A DNA stretch of 64,000 nt from Flagellimonas taeanensis (GTDB lineage Bacteria; Bacteroidota; Bacteroidia; Flavobacteriales; Flavobacteriaceae): assembly GCF_003584105.1 (NCBI RefSeq), contig NZ_QXFO01000027.1, forward strand, positions 248,001 through 312,000, given 5' to 3'. The position numbers were made by a program, and so were the translations under genes. Shown here in pieces: positions 8,486-16,812 of this stretch. The notes below the pieces were generated by a model, which was not told where the DNA came from, searched no databases, and saw nothing but the letters and a program-made list of their open reading frames with translations. How positions within the stretch are numbered: position 1 is the first letter of the stretch; each line of letters begins with the position of its first letter.

Positions 8486-9436
8486 TTAATAAGTGCATGT
8501 ACAATTTGAAATACCTTGGAAAAGATCTACTCCTAAGGTGACCACATGGGTTCCGCTGGAATAGCCCAATATTTCGTTCATGATGACTTGGTAGGAATAC
8601 CCAAAGTAGAAATCACCCTTTTTTAGCCCCATGATCGGGGCCACATACAAGGGCGAACCTAATTGATCGTTAAGGAACCTGTAGGTGAAACCGGCGTAAT
8701 AATAGTCCTCAAAATCAAACCATTTGAACTTGGTGTTTACATCGGTCACAGACCTGCCATCATTCTCAAAATATTGGAAGAAAACAGAGGGCTCTATTTC
8801 AAAATCGTCCCTTCTGTTCTTTCTAAAACTATACCCGGAATAGACATAATAATTCCGTAATCTATTTGGTTCAAAGACAGGGTTGAACTTCCTAAAATCC
8901 TTGTTCAGGATATTGGAAACATTAAGGCTTAGGTAGAATCCGCCTTTTCTGTACAAAGTACCGAGGTCAAAATTAGGATTGCTCGAGGCCCGGTCGTTTA
9001 TTATTGCAGGGTCGCTATCTGCGTCTGGGTCAAAGTTTTCAATATCAATCCTGATTTGATTGAGATTGAAGGACAGCGCAAAAGAAAAATAGCGTTCCTC
9101 ATACTTGTCAAAGGTCAAGTGGTGTGCGAAGGAAACTTTGCCCCCACGCTGTTTGGTCTCCCCATTGGCATCATTGTAAAGGACCATGCCGATTCCCGAT
9201 CGGTTTCCCAGCCTGACATCTGCCGATAGTGACTGGGTGTCAGGAGCATCCTTGACACCCACCCATTGTGTTAGTCCGTTCATCCGGACTTTCACATAGT
9301 TCCCGATGCCAGCATAGGTTGGGGACATCAGAAAAGGGTTGTCGGACAAATATTGGGACAACTGCGGAATGGTCAGTTCTTGTGCATTCATCAGGCACAC
9401 ATTCATCCACATTAAAAGAACAAAAGCTTTCTTCAT
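8486..9436 (-). CDS. PorP/SprF family type IX secretion membrane protein
   Basis: 316 residues with a cleavable signal (about 1-18, ...CLMNAQ) and family text 'NPFLMSPTYAGIGNYVKVRMNGLTQWVGV' split over residues about 33-61, then repeated amphipathic strands typical of an outer-membrane barrel. It lies 13 bp after the type B sorted adhesin and abuts the lipoprotein hydrolase, so the three form one operon. By family, it should assist secretion or surface anchoring of the adhesin. It is only distantly similar to the PorP/SprF at 720-1652. Confidence 0.92.
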   Translation of the reverse strand: MKKAFVLLMWMNVCLMNAQELTIPQLSQYLSDNPFLMSPTYAGIGNYVKVRMNGLTQWVGVKDAPDTQSLSADVRLGNRSGIGMVLYNDANGETKQRGGKVSFAHHLTFDKYEERYFSFALSFNLNQIRIDIENFDPDADSDPAIINDRASSNPNFDLGTLYRKGGFYLSLNVSNILNKDFRKFNPVFEPNRLRNYYVYSGYSFRKNRRDDFEIEPSVFFQYFENDGRSVTDVNTKFKWFDFEDYYYAGFTYRFLNDQLGSPLYVAPIMGLKKGDFYFGYSYQVIMNEILGYSSGTHVVTLGVDLFQGISNCTCTY

Positions 9437-9449
9437 GTATCATCTATTT

Positions 9450-12400
9450 TTATCTGTACAGTGTGAAATGTCCAACAAACTCACGTCCAGAACCATCATT
9501 TAATTTTACAATGTACCAGTAGTCACCGGACGGCAGGGGTTTGGATTCATAATATCCGTTCCAAACATCAAATTGCCCAAGAATTTGGATTTTTCTGCCA
9601 TATCTATCAAAGATGTATGTCTGGATATTCGGAAATGCCTCGGTATTCCTTGGTCCCCAAAAATCATTTTTTCCATCACTATTGTCAGGTGTAAAGAAGT
9701 CGGGTATGGAGATATCCACAAAGTTCATGGTGATACTTTCTGTGACCTCACAACCATTGTCATCAACCACGGTGACCATGAAGGTGCCATTTCGGTTGAT
9801 GGTATAAGTGTTGGTTGATGTTCCTCCTTGATTGTCAAAATAATAAGTATAAGGCCCAGAGCCACCAGTTACATTTGCGGTTATTCCATTTACATGGTCA
9901 TTGAGCAGTTCAAGTTCCAAAGGCTCCATCTCATCAATAGTGAATGGGTATTCAAAAACGCAGCCATTACTTCGCATGATGAATAGACTGTGTTCCCCAG
10001 CACTTATGTTGATAAAATCTGGGGTCAACATAAAATCATTGGGATCTGAAGAATCAAGGGCATACATGAGATTGTTGTTTGCCGATGGATCTATAAATGA
10101 TACCACAATCGAATTTGAAGGAAGGCCATTTCCGTCACAGAAATAAATGGGCTCTACGGATACCCCTAAATTTTCCTCAATTACCGTTACCTGTGCAGTG
10201 GATGAAGAAGGACAACTTCCATTTGCAGCTATAGTATATGTATAAATGCCAACCCCCGAGGGAACAGGACTCCAGCTTCCTCCATTATCAGGTATTCCCC
10301 CAAGCGCATTGAAAAGATCTTCTGTGGAGATGGTATCCTCTTGGCAGATATATAAGGTTGAGTCAATCCCTGCATCGGGAGCTGGCTGTTCCGATACGGT
10401 GACGGTGGCTGTTGCGTCCGATGCGCATGGAGCTGTTGGCGCCACGGTATAGGTGTAGACGCCTGCGCCGTTGAAGGCCGGGCTCCAAGTTCCCCCTGGA
10501 TCTGGCGTTCCGCCGAGGAGTGCGAAAAGGTCTGCCTCGCTCAGTGTGGTGCCCTCACATATGGTTGTTGCGCCGTTGGTCCCTGCATCGGGAGCTGGCT
10601 GTTCCGATACGGTGACGGTGGCTGTTGCGTCCGATGCGCATGGAGCTGTTGGCGCCACGGTATAGGTGTAGACGCCTGCGCCGTTGAAGGCCGGGCTCCA
10701 AGTTCCCCCTGGATCTGGCGTTCCGCCGAGGAGTGCGAAAAGGTCTGCCTCGCTCAGTGTGGTGCCCTCACATATGGTTGTTGCGCCGTTGGTCCCTGCA
10801 TCGGGAGCTGGCTGTTCCGATACGGTTATTACAGTCGCAGGTCCTTTGCAACCGTTGATGGTTTGAGTGACGTAGTAATCTTGTGATAAGAGCGGATCAG
10901 CGGGTGCCACAATGGAGGTAAGCCCTGCATCACTATACCATGTTATTGTAGCTGAAATGGCGGGAACAAGGTCAGCTCCCGTAGGGTTATCAGTACTACA
11001 AAATATTTGATTGTTTGCTGGAGGAGCCAGTGGAGTAGTGTTCACTGTGACGATGAAACTTTCTTCATCGAAACAATCGGGAGAGGTACCTGTCTCATCA
11101 TAGATATAGTAGGTGCCAGATACAGTAGTATTGTCGCCTGGGGCGAATTGTGTTCCAGTGCCCCCGCTGCCTGAATAATAGGCTTCGTTGCCGGTCAAGT
11201 TGCTGCCAGTAATGGCAGGCAAAGTGTATGAATCACAGACTACTTGATCTGATATATCATCAATATCTGGGGAGAGGTATATGTAGATGGTCTGGGTGAC
11301 ATCGACAAAATTCCCTGATGTATCGGTAACCCTGTAGGTTCGGGTTATCGTTTCTGGATTTGTATTTCCATCGGTTGCTTCCGATTGTAAGACAACAGAT
11401 GCTATAGCACAGTTATCTGCTTCGTCCGTCACGACCAGCGGGTCTGCTGGAGGTGGTGTGTCGCATATAGTGATGTCTAGGGGGTTTGATGCAGTAGGGG
11501 GCTCGGTATCCCCGAAACCTACGGTAAAAACATCTCGATGTTCAAAATTGACATTGTCAAAATAGGCATTGCCTGCCATGTCCACACTTGTGACATCTAT
11601 CATGGTGATGGGACCTGTGGTAAAATCTCCATCTTCATCAGTATCGATTAATAATTTTAGACCACAATCTCCATTGTCTAAAATATCTGAACCTGAAAGG
11701 TCTATACGGACACTAACATTACTAATAGCATCTACACCCGGAGAACGGACAGCTTGTACCCGCCATTCCCTGGAAATCCTTTCGGTAATATCTCCTGAAA
11801 TTGGCAATTCCACGATTGTGGCATTTAAGCTTGCATGATCATTTGCCCATATCAAAAAGTTGTGCAGAAATGTGAACAGCCCATTTTTGTCTATCTCAGG
11901 TCTGGTATCGTCCAAATTGTCGGTACTGAAGTTATTGTTCGTTGACATGGTAACGATGGCCTCTGGATTTTCACTCTTGGAGATACGTTGATGAAGATTG
12001 TACCTCAGTTTGAGTACAGGTGCATTTTGATCCTCATCTCTATCTGCACCTAGTCCTGCTATGTCATATTTATATACATTTTCCGCTTGCCATATCACAG
12101 TTCCATCAGCTGCGAGATAGTTGTAATTATCATTTCCCACTTCACTGCCCAAACCTGGGCCATTGGATAGGGTCAATCCATATTTGATGGCCAAGTAGCT
12201 TTCGACTATCTGTGTTTCCAAGACAGGTAAGGGGCCATCAAAAAGCATCACTTCTGCAATGTCACCAGTGAGGTTGCGGTTTGCATCATTACTGTTGAAA
12301 TGCTTGCCCAATCTGTTGAAAAAGTACAGGTCATTGTCTGCATTGATTTCAGCCCTTACTGTTGATATATCTGGTATGCCATTCACATGGGTGGTAAGGT

Positions 12401-13166
12401 TTTCAGCATCAACAAGTGCCTGTCTTTTGAACGTACCGATAGCAGGTTTGCCCAAAAGATCTATAGAGCCATTCTGAAAATAACCATTACCTCCATCCCC
12501 AAACCATGTTCTTCCTACAGAGAAACGGTTGCCATCGGAAACACCCAATGACAGGTTGGTTAACCACTGGTTTGAATTGGACGACCAATGCTGTTCTTCA
12601 ATATCGCCACCGAACAGCAGCCGTTGTGTCTGTGCCGTGTTTCCAGCTCCTTGTGCCCTGAATACTATGAACACAGTAACATTTTGTCTGGAATCTGCCT
12701 TGAAATGCAATGCCTGTCCATCTCCGCTACCATCGAAACGGACAACGGGGTTAAAGTTCATGCTGTTTCTTTCCAAAGTAGGGAGCCCTGGAATCGATCC
12801 TGTTGGGTTAAGAAATTGAGGATAAATTCCACTGTTAGGATAGGTGTAATCGAAACCAACGGGATAGGCCAAAGGATAATTCGCAGGTATAGGATGCTGT
12901 ATGGCATCTTGGGGAACAAAATCTATGAAGTCATACCATCTGCTGACAGGGGTTCCACTGGCTGGAGGGTAGGGAGTAAACAATTGGATCTGTCCCAAAG
13001 GAAGAGGGTTGGCATTTATGGCTCTATCCGCTGTGAACCATGTATCAAGGTCTTGCCCATATGTCTGCCCACCCAAGAGCAGGGCAAGGGTTATGAGCAA
13101 GTGTCGGAACAGTTTTTTTATTGGAAAATGTGGTGGCGCACAGGAAAGCTTTTTTTCTGTGCCCAT
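9450..13166 (-). CDS. Large type IX-secreted (type B) adhesin-like surface protein
   Basis: About 1238 residues from the ATG at 13166. The frame is open to 13316, but that first codon is TTG inside the site-B repeat, and MGTEKK... followed by 'HLLITLALLLGGQTYGQ' gives a normal signal peptide; an ATG at 13196 is the alternative. Order: concanavalin/LamG-like N-terminal region with 'ESYLAIKYGLTLS' (to about 420), an HYR-like Cys-containing region ('DNCAIASVVLQS', about 590), PKD/Ig-like repeats including two identical 71-residue units (about 780-930), and a C-terminal type B sorting domain ('PDFFTPDNSDGKNDFWGP', 'FDRYGRKI'). Partner PorP/SprF follows by 13 bp. Likely role: surface adhesion or gliding; the ligand is unknown. 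Confidence 0.9.
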   Translation of the reverse strand: MGTEKKLSCAPPHFPIKKLFRHLLITLALLLGGQTYGQDLDTWFTADRAINANPLPLGQIQLFTPYPPASGTPVSRWYDFIDFVPQDAIQHPIPANYPLAYPVGFDYTYPNSGIYPQFLNPTGSIPGLPTLERNSMNFNPVVRFDGSGDGQALHFKADSRQNVTVFIVFRAQGAGNTAQTQRLLFGGDIEEQHWSSNSNQWLTNLSLGVSDGNRFSVGRTWFGDGGNGYFQNGSIDLLGKPAIGTFKRQALVDAENLTTHVNGIPDISTVRAEINADNDLYFFNRLGKHFNSNDANRNLTGDIAEVMLFDGPLPVLETQIVESYLAIKYGLTLSNGPGLGSEVGNDNYNYLAADGTVIWQAENVYKYDIAGLGADRDEDQNAPVLKLRYNLHQRISKSENPEAIVTMSTNNNFSTDNLDDTRPEIDKNGLFTFLHNFLIWANDHASLNATIVELPISGDITERISREWRVQAVRSPGVDAISNVSVRIDLSGSDILDNGDCGLKLLIDTDEDGDFTTGPITMIDVTSVDMAGNAYFDNVNFEHRDVFTVGFGDTEPPTASNPLDITICDTPPPADPLVVTDEADNCAIASVVLQSEATDGNTNPETITRTYRVTDTSGNFVDVTQTIYIYLSPDIDDISDQVVCDSYTLPAITGSNLTGNEAYYSGSGGTGTQFAPGDNTTVSGTYYIYDETGTSPDCFDEESFIVTVNTTPLAPPANNQIFCSTDNPTGADLVPAISATITWYSDAGLTSIVAPADPLLSQDYYVTQTINGCKGPATVITVSEQPAPDAGTNGATTICEGTTLSEADLFALLGGTPDPGGTWSPAFNGAGVYTYTVAPTAPCASDATATVTVSEQPAPDAGTNGATTICEGTTLSEADLFALLGGTPDPGGTWSPAFNGAGVYTYTVAPTAPCASDATATVTVSEQPAPDAGIDSTLYICQEDTISTEDLFNALGGIPDNGGSWSPVPSGVGIYTYTIAANGSCPSSSTAQVTVIEENLGVSVEPIYFCDGNGLPSNSIVVSFIDPSANNNLMYALDSSDPNDFMLTPDFINISAGEHSLFIMRSNGCVFEYPFTIDEMEPLELELLNDHVNGITANVTGGSGPYTYYFDNQGGTSTNTYTINRNGTFMVTVVDDNGCEVTESITMNFVDISIPDFFTPDNSDGKNDFWGPRNTEAFPNIQTYIFDRYGRKIQILGQFDVWNGYYESKPLPSGDYWYIVKLNDGSGREFVGHFTLYR
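10381..10806. repeat. Two identical tandem copies of a 213-bp coding unit
   Basis: Copies at 10381-10593 and 10594-10806 match base for base as far as I can compare, and the first bases of a third copy continue to about 10825. Each encodes 71 residues (one Ig/PKD-like unit with 'TTICEGTTLSEADLFALLGG'). A diverged related unit follows in the protein. The unit is visibly richer in G+C than the surrounding sequence. Identity of both copies points to recent duplication, and the locus may expand or contract by recombination. Confidence 0.9.
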
Positions 13167-13315
13167 ATAAAAATAGCAAAGTAGAAGTCTTATCATAATA
13201 GCAGGTTTTAATGGTATTTTCTTGTTGGGGCAGGACGAGAAAATAGATTTGGTAGTATAAAATAAGGGACTATCCATGGATGTTAAGTGCCCCAATTCAC
13301 CTATGATGGGATACA

Positions 13316-13347
13316 ATTGACGGATGATGGGAATGGATCAACGGATC
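13316..13347 (-). promoter_or_regulatory. Site B: two direct repeats at 21-bp spacing (candidate LytTR operator)
   Basis: ATTGACGGATG at 13316-13326 and ATCAACGGATC at 13337-13347. It lies 150 bp upstream of the preferred adhesin start (120 bp from the alternative ATG at 13196). Unlike sites C, D and E, I see no convincing -7 box at 29-30 bp. Confidence 0.65.
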
Positions 13348-13420
13348 AAGAATTTGCCCATTTTCAAAAAATGAATTTTTGTAGGTTTTATCTTGTTATT
13401 TTGAAGATGTCAAAGTGGTT

Positions 13421-13453
13421 AAAAAAAAGGCCGCCAAGAAAATCTTGGCGGCC
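13421..13453 (-). terminator. Intrinsic terminator of the OmpA-family gene
   Basis: On the minus strand an 11-bp perfect stem (GGCCGCCAAGA / TCTTGGCGGCC) with a short loop is followed directly by eight T's. It lies about 80 bp after the stop at 13534 and separates this gene from the site-B promoter. Confidence 0.92.
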
Positions 13454-13533
13454 GAACCATCTCAGTTATCAAAGAACTAGAGAGTTACACCAAACCTAGT
13501 TCTTACATTGATCATAAAATATGGGAAGGATGG

Positions 13534-15684
13534 TTATTTTATGAGATTTATTTCCACTCTTCTGTTTTGTTTCTTTCCGGCACTTGTGGCATTCGATGCT
13601 ATTGGTTTTTCTTCACCGTAACCAATTGCCGTGAGCCTATTGCCAGCGATTCCTTCATTGATCAAGAAATCCCTAACCGAGTTGGCCCTGGCCTCAGATA
13701 GTTTTTGATTGCTCTCGTTGGATCCTACGCTATCGGTATGCCCTTCCACGGTGAACTTGGAGTTGGGATATTCATTCAGGATTTGGATGATGTCCACCAT
13801 TACTGAAACTGATTCCGTTTTGATGGTCGCTTTTCCTGTATCGAAAAGGATGGTCCTGGCATAATCGTTCAATTGTTTTTGGACTTCCTGGGTCACTTCT
13901 GGACAACCTTTGTTGCTAACAGGGCCAGCGATAGTGGGGCATTCATCATCTATATCCGCCAAAGTATCACCGTCTGAATCGGGACAACCTTTGTGCTCAA
14001 CACTTCCTGGAGTTTCTGGGCAGCGATCGTCTCGGTCTATAATGCCATCACCATCAGTGTCAGGGCAACCCCTATGTTCCACTAAGCCTGGGGTGTTCGG
14101 ACAATCGTCATCTTTGTCCAGAACGCCATCCCCATCCGTATCTGGCCAAGGGCATCCTTTGTTTTCTTCTGGTCCAGCCTCATTGGGGCAATTGTCATCT
14201 TTGTCCAGTATGCCATCTTCATCGGTGTCGGGCCATGGACATCCTTTGTTTTCAACAGGGCCGGCCACCTCTGGACAAGAGTCTTCCTTGTTCACGATAC
14301 CATCTTTATCCTTGTCCTTCAACTTGTTTTGATAGACGGGGATCTTCAATCCAGCATATAGATCAAGTCCTTTGGTTTCGCTGCCCACCAAGGATGATAG
14401 AACTGATCCGGAGCCCATGTACAGGGGACCCAATCTAAAACCTGCTCCCCATTGGAAACCTACACCATTGAGAATGCCTATGGGAGAGTATATGGACAAC
14501 CATGCGCTCTCATAACGTGGGGTAATGCTGTATTGATCCATGATGTGCCCTACATTTGTTGCATTTTTGGAGGCTAGGGAGATATCGGCATTGAGGTTCA
14601 AATAGAATTTGGATGCCACACTCCAATCCAAATTGGTGTGCAGTGCCGTGGGCAAATTATAGTCTTTGGATTTGGTGTCCGATAGTAAGTCAAAATTGTC
14701 CAATAGGGCCTCTTCAAGGACATCTCCGTCAAAATTGTCTATACTTTGGGTTTTATTAAGGTCATACAGTCGGTCTCTACCATCGATATTCATTATTTTT
14801 CCAATATCTGTGACCGAAACCCCCAGTTTCAACTTGTATTTATTGACTCCTCTATTCACAATGGCGCTGCCATCGCTTTTCATTTTGGTGTATTCGGCAT
14901 GGTCGGGTCTCCATTCATATACAAACCCGATGTCACCACCAAGACCGAAACCATTTTTAAAATTATTGAAAGCGTCCCCTATGTTTCCTTCGTCATTCAC
15001 TTCACCAGTGGAGCCATGGCGCAATTGACCGGTAGTGGTGATTTCCCTAGTATTGGAGTCATAGTCCAATGTGATGTCCGAACCATCCAAGTATACATTA
15101 CCCAACCCTTGCATCATTTTTACGGTAAGACCACCCTTTAGGAAATGCTGCTCTTTGTTCAACAAAACACGGGCATAGGTGGCACCAAGTTCTCCCCATG
15201 CACTGAATGAGCCTGAGACGTCTCCTTCCACTACATTGAAATCCTCGGTTTCTTCAAAACCACCTTCTTTATCCAAAGTGTTACCATTCACATCATCCAC
15301 GTTAAAAAGGCCCCTTCCCCTTGTGAAAATGGCCAAGGAGCTTTTTTCATTTATACTGAGCATGACGGAAGGCCCCAATATGTCTATGTTGAACGTAAGG
15401 AAGTTGTCCGTTCTAGGGAATGTTTTTGCTGTATCAAATGTTGAGTTATAGTCACTGAACACATCCGAAAAGTTGAAACCTATGTAATTATTTCCATACA
15501 AGGCGCTGATCCCCGCTAGGTTGATGTCCATTTTTAGTCTTGAATCGGCTATGTTTGCGGGGTTGGAGAGAACTCCATGCACGCCGCTGTAATTGTCCGT
15601 GAGCAAACCTTGATAGGATTGCGCACTGAGCATATAGGCCGATAAAAGGCATGCCATGCCCAAAAATGTATTTTTTGAAAACAT
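13534..15684 (-). CDS. OmpA-family outer-membrane protein with thrombospondin type 3 repeats
   Basis: 716 residues from the ATG at 15684; the longer frame to 15705 would use TTG. A signal peptide (about 1-22, ...AYMLSAQ) is followed by a DUF5723-like barrel region (about 25-440), about five to six Ca2+-binding thrombospondin type 3 repeats ('DxDxDGxxDxxDxCP', about 445-590), and a C-terminal OmpA peptidoglycan-binding domain ('[11 protein letters not shown]', '[29 protein letters not shown]' region). It should link the outer membrane to peptidoglycan. It has its own upstream repeat site (C) and its own terminator. Such proteins often accompany type IX/gliding genes; here only proximity and shared sites show a link. 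Confidence 0.92.
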   Translation of the reverse strand: MFSKNTFLGMACLLSAYMLSAQSYQGLLTDNYSGVHGVLSNPANIADSRLKMDINLAGISALYGNNYIGFNFSDVFSDYNSTFDTAKTFPRTDNFLTFNIDILGPSVMLSINEKSSLAIFTRGRGLFNVDDVNGNTLDKEGGFEETEDFNVVEGDVSGSFSAWGELGATYARVLLNKEQHFLKGGLTVKMMQGLGNVYLDGSDITLDYDSNTREITTTGQLRHGSTGEVNDEGNIGDAFNNFKNGFGLGGDIGFVYEWRPDHAEYTKMKSDGSAIVNRGVNKYKLKLGVSVTDIGKIMNIDGRDRLYDLNKTQSIDNFDGDVLEEALLDNFDLLSDTKSKDYNLPTALHTNLDWSVASKFYLNLNADISLASKNATNVGHIMDQYSITPRYESAWLSIYSPIGILNGVGFQWGAGFRLGPLYMGSGSVLSSLVGSETKGLDLYAGLKIPVYQNKLKDKDKDGIVNKEDSCPEVAGPVENKGCPWPDTDEDGILDKDDNCPNEAGPEENKGCPWPDTDGDGVLDKDDDCPNTPGLVEHRGCPDTDGDGIIDRDDRCPETPGSVEHKGCPDSDGDTLADIDDECPTIAGPVSNKGCPEVTQEVQKQLNDYARTILFDTGKATIKTESVSVMVDIIQILNEYPNSKFTVEGHTDSVGSNESNQKLSEARANSVRDFLINEGIAGNRLTAIGYGEEKPIASNATSAGKKQNRRVEINLIK

Positions 15685-15747
15685 ATCTAATTTTTTTTTG
15701 CCCAAAGCTGGGCTGGGTTATTTTTAAGTTTTTTGGTTAATCGAACC

Positions 15748-15755
15748 CAAAGAGA
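15748..15755 (-). promoter_or_regulatory. TAnnTTTG-like -7 box of the OmpA-family gene
   Basis: Minus strand TCTCTTTG, 7 of 8 matches. It is 29 bp from the proximal repeat of site C; the start point would be near 15741, giving a leader of roughly 57 bases to the ATG at 15684. Confidence 0.5.
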
Positions 15756-15783
15756 ATATAAATTATGGCACCAAAAATGGGGA

Positions 15784-15815
15784 ATGAACGGATGTGCCTT
15801 TTCAATTGACGGATG
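15784..15815 (-). promoter_or_regulatory. Site C: two direct repeats at 21-bp spacing (candidate LytTR operator)
   Basis: ATGAACGGATG at 15784-15794 and ATTGACGGATG at 15805-15815. It lies 100 bp upstream of the OmpA-family start, with a -7-like box 29 bp away. Confidence 0.75.
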
Positions 15816-15971
15816 GGGGACTTGAGTTAATATGGTTTTTGAAATGAAGGAATATTCCTATAGTTTTTTATGGAGTAAACACCATATGACAATTTCAAAA
15901 ATGATATTGGGGGTTAGATGACTCTTTTGTTTCTAGGGAAGAATGAGGTTGCAATGGGATAGGATCGGGAG

Positions 15972-16024
15972 AAAATAAAAAACCATTACAACCAAGGAAT
16001 TTTTAAAATTCCTTGGCGTAACGG
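15972..16024 (-). terminator. Strong intrinsic terminator of the candidate small RNA
   Basis: On the minus strand CCAAGGAATTTT pairs with AAAATTCCTTGG. The helix extends outward as CCGTTACG against TTGTAATGG (two G-U pairs, one bulge), about 20 bp in all, followed at once by TTTTTTATTTT. No U-tract exists on the plus side, so it acts leftward. Confidence 0.82.
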
Positions 16025-16141
16025 AAACCTCAACTAAACTAAACACTTTTATGACAACAACAGTCTTAAAAAAGTGCATTGCTATATGTGCATGCGTTAA
16101 AAATTGATCTTGCTCTTTCAATTGGCTTTAACGCTTTATTG
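15972..16141 (-). ncRNA. Candidate small RNA driven from site D
   Basis: A perfect TAnnTTTG box (TATGTTTG, 16154 to 16147, minus strand) predicts a start near 16141. The transcript would run about 170 bases to a strong intrinsic terminator. No normal gene fits inside: the only longer frame starts with TTG at 16121 and runs through the terminator stem, and the first ATG frame is three codons long. Directly upstream is a three-copy repeat site, so the RNA would be regulated with the surface genes. A short peptide (from the ATG at 16079) cannot be fully excluded. No known RNA family recognised. Confidence 0.55.
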
Positions 16142-16146
16142 CAGGA

Positions 16147-16154
16147 CAAACATA
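16147..16154 (-). promoter_or_regulatory. Perfect TAnnTTTG -7 box below site D
   Basis: Minus strand TATGTTTG, 8 of 8 matches, 30 bp from the proximal repeat of site D. Confidence 0.65.
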
Positions 16155-16183
16155 ATATCTAAAAATGGTTCGGAAGGGGATGA

Positions 16184-16236
16184 ATTAACGGATGGCCGTT
16201 TTCAACCAACGGATGGCCGTTTTGAATTGGTAGATG
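16184..16236 (-). promoter_or_regulatory. Site D: three direct repeats at 21-bp spacing (candidate LytTR operator)
   Basis: 11-mers at 16184 (ATTAACGGATG), 16205 (ACCAACGGATG) and 16226 (ATTGGTAGATG), each exactly 21 bp apart. Parts of the spacers are also repeated (GGATGGCCGTTTT occurs twice). The site faces the candidate small RNA to its left; the gene on its right is also leftward and ends before it. Confidence 0.75.
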
Positions 16237-16261
16237 CAAATATGGGGTCTACCTTCAGAGC

Positions 16262-16287
16262 AAAAAAAAACAGCCCTGAGGGCTGTC
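16262..16287 (-). terminator. Intrinsic terminator of the YegP-like gene
   Basis: Minus strand ACAGCCCTCAGGGCTGT hairpin followed by nine T's, 26 bp after the stop at 16313. It insulates site D from upstream transcription. Confidence 0.93.
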
Positions 16288-16312
16288 CTATGCTTTTAAA
16301 AAAACAGTTCGA

Positions 16313-16642
16313 TTAAGATATATCCTCTGTAGCGGCACCAGGGGCATTTTTCTTCACTGAGGCAATGCCGTTTTCCATGGCAGCCGTGCTGGAATACATT
16401 TCGCTGGCCCCAATGACCTGTCCGTTGGAAGCCTTTAGGTTGAAATAAGGGCTTCCATCCTTGGCGGTCTTTCTTTCGAACTTGCTGTCGTCCTGTGAGT
16501 TCTTTTTTACCGACTCTATGCCGTTTTCACAAGCAGCTTTTGTGGTATATGCCTCGCTACTTAGAATAACCTGGCCGTTTCCAGCCTTCAAATTAAACCT
16601 GAACTGTCCAGATTTATCCGTTTTGATCTCAAATTTTCCCAT
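16313..16642 (-). CDS. YegP-like DUF1508 protein (two tandem repeats)
   Basis: 109 residues made of two about 48-residue copies of the DUF1508 motif: 'GQFRFNLKAGNGQVILSSEAYTTKAACENGIESVKKN' and 'GSPYFNLKASNGQVIGASEMYSSTAAMENGIASVKKN' regions. That is the normal full length for YegP-type proteins, small cytoplasmic proteins whose molecular role is not established. A monocistronic unit: TAGATTTA (about 16671 to 16664, minus strand) may be its -7 box, and a strong terminator follows the stop. There is no sign of operon partners; proA ends 170 bp upstream. Confidence 0.93.
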   Translation of the reverse strand: MGKFEIKTDKSGQFRFNLKAGNGQVILSSEAYTTKAACENGIESVKKNSQDDSKFERKTAKDGSPYFNLKASNGQVIGASEMYSSTAAMENGIASVKKNAPGAATEDIS

Positions 16643-16812
16643 ACTTTATATGTTTTGATATACTAAATCTAGAGATTTTCTTAAAAAATGACCAATAATT
16701 GATAGGAAAATTGATAATAAAGTAATGTTGGGACAGTTTTGCGAATGAAGAAAAGGAACGGTTGTGTTTCCCACCATGTTCCTTCCCCCCATTTTTTTAG
16801 ATGCGATGCCCC

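Larger units (their letters stand above)
15685..16312. other. Intergenic region with two LytTR-type sites and a candidate small RNA
   Basis: About 630 bp without a convincing protein gene. It holds site C and its promoter (for the OmpA gene), the candidate small RNA with terminator (15972-16141), site D with three repeats (16184-16236), and the terminator of the YegP-like gene (16262-16287). All elements point leftward. Confidence 0.7.

Noticed and set aside
10381-10806. Tandem repeats as a CRISPR or mobile element
   Set aside because: The units are 213 bp, contiguous without spacers, and in frame with the surface protein.
12588-13184. 198-codon rightward frame
   Set aside because: Entirely antisense to the adhesin gene, which has a signal peptide, domains and a sorting signal in its frame.
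13953-14332. Repetitive 140-codon frame opposite the OmpA gene
   Set aside because: Its periodicity mirrors the thrombospondin type 3 repeats encoded on the other strand.
15933-16121. 62-codon leftward frame under site D
   Set aside because: It starts with TTG and runs through the terminator helix and U-tract; better explained as a non-coding RNA.
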